Source: a virus
IMG/VR virus record: IMGVR_UViG_3300037245_004459
Span: 1-23,141 of that record
DNA: 23,141 nucleotides
Strand: one strand, 5' to 3'
Both the position numbers and the translations under genes were made by a program. Each line of letters starts with the position of its first letter. Position 1 is the first letter of the stretch. The notes beneath the pieces are model-generated. The model did not search any database and was not told the origin of the DNA. It saw only the letters and a list, made by a program, of their open reading frames with translations. Positions 20,221 to 23,141 of this stretch are shown in pieces.

Positions 20221-21441
20221 TTAATCAGGTAAGTCAGTGAGTCTAACCTTTCGGTAATACTCTTTAGCACCGAATATGTGACTATGAATGCCATAACGGC
20301 TCATAAGTCCAATTGCAGGCTGGAATGAATCTTCAAATGTTGCTCTTGAAGCCAATAATTGAATATACGGCAGATAAATAATGCCAGTATCGTATTCACT
20401 CGGACCCTTGTAACCAACCAAAAAGGAAGGTATCAATTGGAACGTATCACGATATACAGTGATTCGACCATCCAAACTTCCAACACGGGAAACACCAACT
20501 GCGGCAGTATTCACATTACTTGGAACTGGTGCGATTGTAAATGATGCCATTGACTCGAATATTGCTATTGAGTAAGGATCACCGACAACCCAGTTACCAG
20601 AGCCACGTCTTGTGGTACGAGCGATATCCTGAGCACGTCTTAGGATGAAATGATATAATTCACGATATCTTTCCATTTCCCAGCGACCACCAGGCACGCC
20701 TGTTCCAGAAGCGGCTACATAACTCCAGTTGTAATCATAACCTGTACCACCTGCAACTACTGTGGTGTCGATCTGTTCAATCAGTTCCCTATCGATTTCA
20801 GCGGTAATTTCATATGCCAAAATATCCATCATTTCTTCTTCAAGGTTAAGACCGTGCATTGCTTTCAAATCTTGTGCAACCTCTAAAGACCAACGACTTC
20901 TTAGCTTACGAGTTTGTGCTTCAATCTGGGCTTTTTCAACAGTTAAGTTGACTTCACGAATGGCTGTACCGTTTCCGATACCAAGACCAATGTCACCGCT
21001 GGTGTTCGATCCAAATCCTTCTGCAGCAGATGTTGCGAATGATCCAGAATAACTGGAATCAATTGTGTTGTAACCAAGTTCTGTGGTATTTGCTGTATAA
21101 TCACCGTTGCTGTTGCCAGCGCGGAAACGTAATGCAAATGCCAAACCGACGGGGCCGGTCATTGGCTGAACACCGACTAAATCATGTGCTACTAATTCAG
21201 GAAATGTACGTCTAACCATTGGAACAGCGATTTTGTGAAACATACCAGAAGTTGCGTAATTGGCACTACCAAGAGCGTCAATATTTGCGCCGCCTGCTGC
21301 GGAATATCCTGTTGTTTCCATCAACCAATTGTGCTGATTTTCAAGCATAATTGCGGTTGATTTCCGAATGTTCATATTCTTAATTTCATTACCTTCGTTA
21401 ATCACTTCGTCCCACTTTTTAAGTAAGGTATTAATGTCCAT
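20221..21441 (-). CDS. Major capsid protein, T4 gp23-like
   Basis: This 406-residue protein (T4 gp23 is 521) forms the head lattice. It has the gp23 signature after the N-terminal arm: AVPMVRRTFPELVAHDLVGV, then QPMTGPVGLAFALRFRAG, matching gp23 VRRAIPNLIAFDICGVQPMNSPTGQVFALRA. Later segments (ELIEQIDTTVVAGG, RRGSGNWVVGDPYSIAIFES, YKGPSEYDTGIIYLPYIQLL, SRYGIHSHIFGAKEYYRKVR) also follow the gp23 pattern. A prohead protease would probably cut at NWLME|T (after Glu42), removing the N-terminal piece as in gp23; an INE|G also occurs at Glu16. It is shorter than gp23, perhaps through a reduced insertion domain. AGGAGG lies about ten bases before the ATG. Confidence 0.93.
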   Translation of the reverse strand: MDINTLLKKWDEVINEGNEIKNMNIRKSTAIMLENQHNWLMETTGYSAAGGANIDALGSANYATSGMFHKIAVPMVRRTFPELVAHDLVGVQPMTGPVGLAFALRFRAGNSNGDYTANTTELGYNTIDSSYSGSFATSAAEGFGSNTSGDIGLGIGNGTAIREVNLTVEKAQIEAQTRKLRSRWSLEVAQDLKAMHGLNLEEEMMDILAYEITAEIDRELIEQIDTTVVAGGTGYDYNWSYVAASGTGVPGGRWEMERYRELYHFILRRAQDIARTTRRGSGNWVVGDPYSIAIFESMASFTIAPVPSNVNTAAVGVSRVGSLDGRITVYRDTFQLIPSFLVGYKGPSEYDTGIIYLPYIQLLASRATFEDSFQPAIGLMSRYGIHSHIFGAKEYYRKVRLTDLPD

Positions 21442-21487
21442 CTTCTTTTGTCCTCCTATAATATTTTACAGATTTCTTATAACGGAT

Positions 21488-22312
21488 TTAAAATTTGTTT
21501 TCTGTCAATACTTTCAAGTATTGTTTTTTGAAACCGGCGAACGGACTGTCATCTTCATTCAGATTTTTGTTCTTGTCGTTATCGTCAATTTCGATTTTGC
21601 CTTTTCCTTTTTCCAAGTCTTCCTGAACTTGATCCTCTCCCTTTTTCGGGTCACCCTTTTTCTTTGATTTAGCTTTCGCCTTTTCAGCTTCGGGGTCCTT
21701 ATTTGGGACTGGGTCAAATCTTTCAGAGTCAGATATGATAGTAAACTTATTATCAATTTCTGAAACATCAGTAATACCTTGCAAAATATCAAAAACTTGT
21801 TTGCGCTGTGACTCTGTTAAACCTTCACATTTCTTGTAAAGATATAGTTCAGCAGCCATGTTTTGAGCATCTTCTTTAAGTTCAAGCTCTTTTGCGATTC
21901 CAGCGTCAGCATTATCACGCAATGTAATAATTTCATCCTTCGCTTCCTTCAAAAGACTCTTGACTTCTTCATCAAGCAAACCTTGGTCAACGCCAATGCG
22001 AACTTTGAATTGTTCAATCAGATCATTGTAAAGCTGGCCTTTTTTCGCAAATTCCTGAATCTGATCCGGAATTGTTAGCTCATCTTCTAATACAGTGTCT
22101 ACAAAGTTTGAAAACTTACTTGTAATTTCTGACTTATAAGTTTCAAATTTTTCTTCGTAATCCTCTACCAAAGCATTCTTTGCTTCATCCAATTCAGTTT
22201 CGGAAAGCTTTTTGGCTTCGATTTCAATAATGGCTGAAAGTTTATCTTTAAGTTCCGCCTGAACGCCTTCGTCAAGTTTGTTTGCGCCCAAAAGTTCTAA
22301 AATTTTGTCCAT
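21488..22312 (-). CDS. Prohead core scaffolding protein, T4 gp22-like
   Basis: This 274-residue protein (T4 gp22 is 269) forms the assembly core of the prohead and is then degraded by the prohead protease. It is highly charged and helical with long coiled coils, and has the conserved YLYKKCEGLTESQRKQVFDI block (near residue 160) typical of gp22. A lysine- and acid-rich linker (KAKSKKKGDPKKGEDQVQED) follows, then a C-terminal FKKQYLKVLTE|NKF. Protease-type sites occur at KLDE|G (Glu15), GLTE|S and VLTE|N. The C-terminus resembles the targeting peptides of the small packaged proteins. AGGAGG precedes the ATG. It lies directly upstream of the capsid gene as in T4. Confidence 0.85.
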   Translation of the reverse strand: MDKILELLGANKLDEGVQAELKDKLSAIIEIEAKKLSETELDEAKNALVEDYEEKFETYKSEITSKFSNFVDTVLEDELTIPDQIQEFAKKGQLYNDLIEQFKVRIGVDQGLLDEEVKSLLKEAKDEIITLRDNADAGIAKELELKEDAQNMAAELYLYKKCEGLTESQRKQVFDILQGITDVSEIDNKFTIISDSERFDPVPNKDPEAEKAKAKSKKKGDPKKGEDQVQEDLEKGKGKIEIDDNDKNKNLNEDDSPFAGFKKQYLKVLTENKF

Positions 22313-22343
22313 AGCTTATCCTCCTGTTAAGATTTTCTGGATA

Positions 22344-22351
22344 TATTTATC
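22344..22351 (-). promoter_or_regulatory. Probable T4-type late promoter upstream of scaffold and capsid genes
   Basis: GATAAATA on the minus strand is one base from the T4 late consensus and lies 31 bases before the scaffold ATG, downstream of the terminator at 22421-22447. It would drive the scaffold and capsid genes. Confidence 0.55.
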
Positions 22352-22420
22352 AATAAGATGTGTGTTTAGGGATTGGTATGTAAAGGTGTGATATTATTGT
22401 AGAATAAAACGCAATAAAAT

Positions 22421-22447
22421 ACCCGGGACACGATTAAATGCCCGGGT
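22421..22447 (-). terminator. Intrinsic terminator downstream of the 170-aa head gene
   Basis: On the minus strand ACCCGGG (22441-22447) pairs with CCCGGGT (22421-22427) across a 13-base loop and is followed by ATTTTATT. It separates the upstream gene block from scaffold and capsid. The rest of the 167-base gap (22313-22479) holds a small AAAACC/GGTTTT hairpin and the late promoter; I see no gene in it. Confidence 0.8.
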
Positions 22448-22479
22448 GACCTGTAAAACCTTGGTTTTAAAGGGATGAT

Positions 22480-22992
22480 TTACATTTTTTCAACAAAATC
22501 AACTGCTGGTCCAATAGCCAAGAGTCCTTCTTTTGATTTCGGTACTTTTAGCTTTTTTATCGCCAATAATTTTGCAGGATAAATTCCTTTTGCTTCTTTT
22601 TTTGAAATTTCAACTTTTTTGCCATTATAAATTGCAATCCATCCAGCAAAATTATCGTCAAAAGCTTCATTGGCTTTCGTGGCTTTCGGATAAATGTATG
22701 GTTTTTTGTCTGAAATTGTGCCTAACATGTCTTTCTGATCCTTTTGTGCACTATTTAGCCATTCCTTGAATTTTTCCGCTGTCGCTTTTTCAGCGAAAGG
22801 AGTTGTTACAGGAATCCATTCGTCGCCTTTCTTAGCGAAAACAGCCCATGCATTGGTTCCGTCAGCATCAACTTTGTATTTATTGCCATATACTTTCTTG
22901 ATATGCGCAATTGACGTTGTATGGTTTATATGTGTGCCATCATATGGTAATGTATATTCATTTACCAATATAAATTTTTCAAATCTGCTCAT
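22480..22992 (-). CDS. Hypothetical head-region protein with capsid-targeting-like N-terminus (170 aa)
   Basis: I recognise no family. The N-terminus MSRFEKFILVNE|Y resembles the targeting peptides of the other small genes, although the residue before N-E is V instead of L or I. The rest contains two short repeat-like modules with conserved W: NAWAVFAKKGDEWIPVTTPF followed by helix AEKFKEWLNSAQK, and NFAGWIAIYNGKKVEIS followed by a lysine-rich helix (AKLLAIKKLKVPKSKE). Both look like small beta-sheet folds that handle a basic surface. It lies upstream of the scaffold gene, where T4 has its protease gene 21, but it has no protease motif that I can see. AAGGAG precedes the ATG. Confidence 0.7.
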   Translation of the reverse strand: MSRFEKFILVNEYTLPYDGTHINHTTSIAHIKKVYGNKYKVDADGTNAWAVFAKKGDEWIPVTTPFAEKATAEKFKEWLNSAQKDQKDMLGTISDKKPYIYPKATKANEAFDDNFAGWIAIYNGKKVEISKKEAKGIYPAKLLAIKKLKVPKSKEGLLAIGPAVDFVEKM

Positions 22993-23015
22993 GTTTTCTC
23001 CTTATTTAATTCCAC

Positions 23016-23141
23016 TTACTCCATAAAGTCCATTTGTCGTAAATCTTTGCTATATTCTTTTACTATTTTTCCTAATCTGGTCAAAGCGTCCTGAGAATTT
23101 TTCATATGTTTGACTCTAACCGCACGTTCAAAAAAATCCAT
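23016..23141 (-). CDS. Partial or small hypothetical protein at the window edge
   Basis: An open frame runs from the window edge to TAA 23016-23018. An ATG lies exactly at the edge (23139-23141), giving at least 41 residues: MDFFERAVRVKHMKNSQDAL and on to KEYSKDLRQMDFME. It is helical and charged. It is either the whole of a tiny gene or the C-terminus of a longer one cut by the window. By position it could correspond to a small prohead core protein (T4 gp67/gp68 region), but no similarity can be claimed. The next gene starts 24 bases downstream with AAGGAG. Confidence 0.5.
   Translation of the reverse strand: MDFFERAVRVKHMKNSQDALTRLGKIVKEYSKDLRQMDFME

Noticed and set aside
21559-21792. 77-residue lysine/arginine-rich frame inside the scaffold gene
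   Set aside because: Frame-shifted reading of the lysine- and glutamate-rich scaffold linker; composition is explained by that.
22356-22384. Possible sigma70 promoter using TTTACA at 22379-22384
   Set aside because: No -10-like hexamer at 16-18 bases; the GATAAATA late motif nearby explains expression better.
1-23141. CRISPR arrays, tRNA genes, insertion sequences or integrase/att sites
   Set aside because: No spaced direct repeats, cloverleaf with a CCA-type acceptor, transposase or recombinase was seen on either strand by eye.

Overview
This window is a late-gene (virion morphogenesis) segment of a large T4-like, contractile-tailed phage (myovirus, Caudoviricetes). Read along the minus strand it holds recognisable counterparts of T4 gp22 (scaffold), gp23 (major capsid), gp16 and gp17 (terminase), gp13, gp14 and gp15 (neck and tail terminator), gp18 (sheath), gp19 (tube), a gp26-like baseplate or tail-chaperone protein, a gp29-like tape measure and a gp48/gp54-like baseplate protein, in nearly T4 order. 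Two exact TATAAATA octamers and two one-mismatch versions lie upstream of late genes, which suggests T4-style late transcription. The host cannot be read from the sequence. Nothing suggests an integrated prophage.

Layout. 1-1153 (+): a hypothetical gene, a P-loop deoxynucleoside monophosphate kinase and a 59-residue orphan. 1156-13483 (-): baseplate, tape measure, tail, neck and large terminase genes, interleaved with small genes. 13542-19113 (-): a cassette of a secreted fibronectin-III-like protein, SpoVR/YcgB, DUF444/YeaH, a 52-residue protein and PrkA/YeaG kinase, lying between the large and small terminase genes. 19203-19661 (-): small terminase. 19796-20155 (+): a lone gene with its own promoter. 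20221-23141 (-): capsid, scaffold and two further head-region genes. No gene-free stretch exceeds 170 bases.

Three observations stand out. (1) Several small genes between the neck and tail genes begin with a short related peptide ending in (L/I)-x-E (for example METYKKYLNE, MRFNKYLTE, MELLKKLDMYLTE). This matches the capsid-targeting and gp21 protease-cleavage signal of T4 internal proteins, so they are probably a dispersed family of proteins packed in the head and injected into the host. (2) A complete PrkA-YeaH-SpoVR signalling operon, normally a bacterial stress or sporulation module, sits between terS and terL with its own sigma70-like promoter and a downstream hairpin, like a very large moron. 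Its YeaH carries an inserted UBA/TS-N-like helical module. (3) The gp26-like gene ends in T TTT TTC TAA and is followed in the -1 frame by an open 61-codon extension, just upstream of the tape measure. This is the layout of the lambda G/GT programmed frameshift.

Functions were assigned by reading the sequence and from remembered family features; no database search was run.
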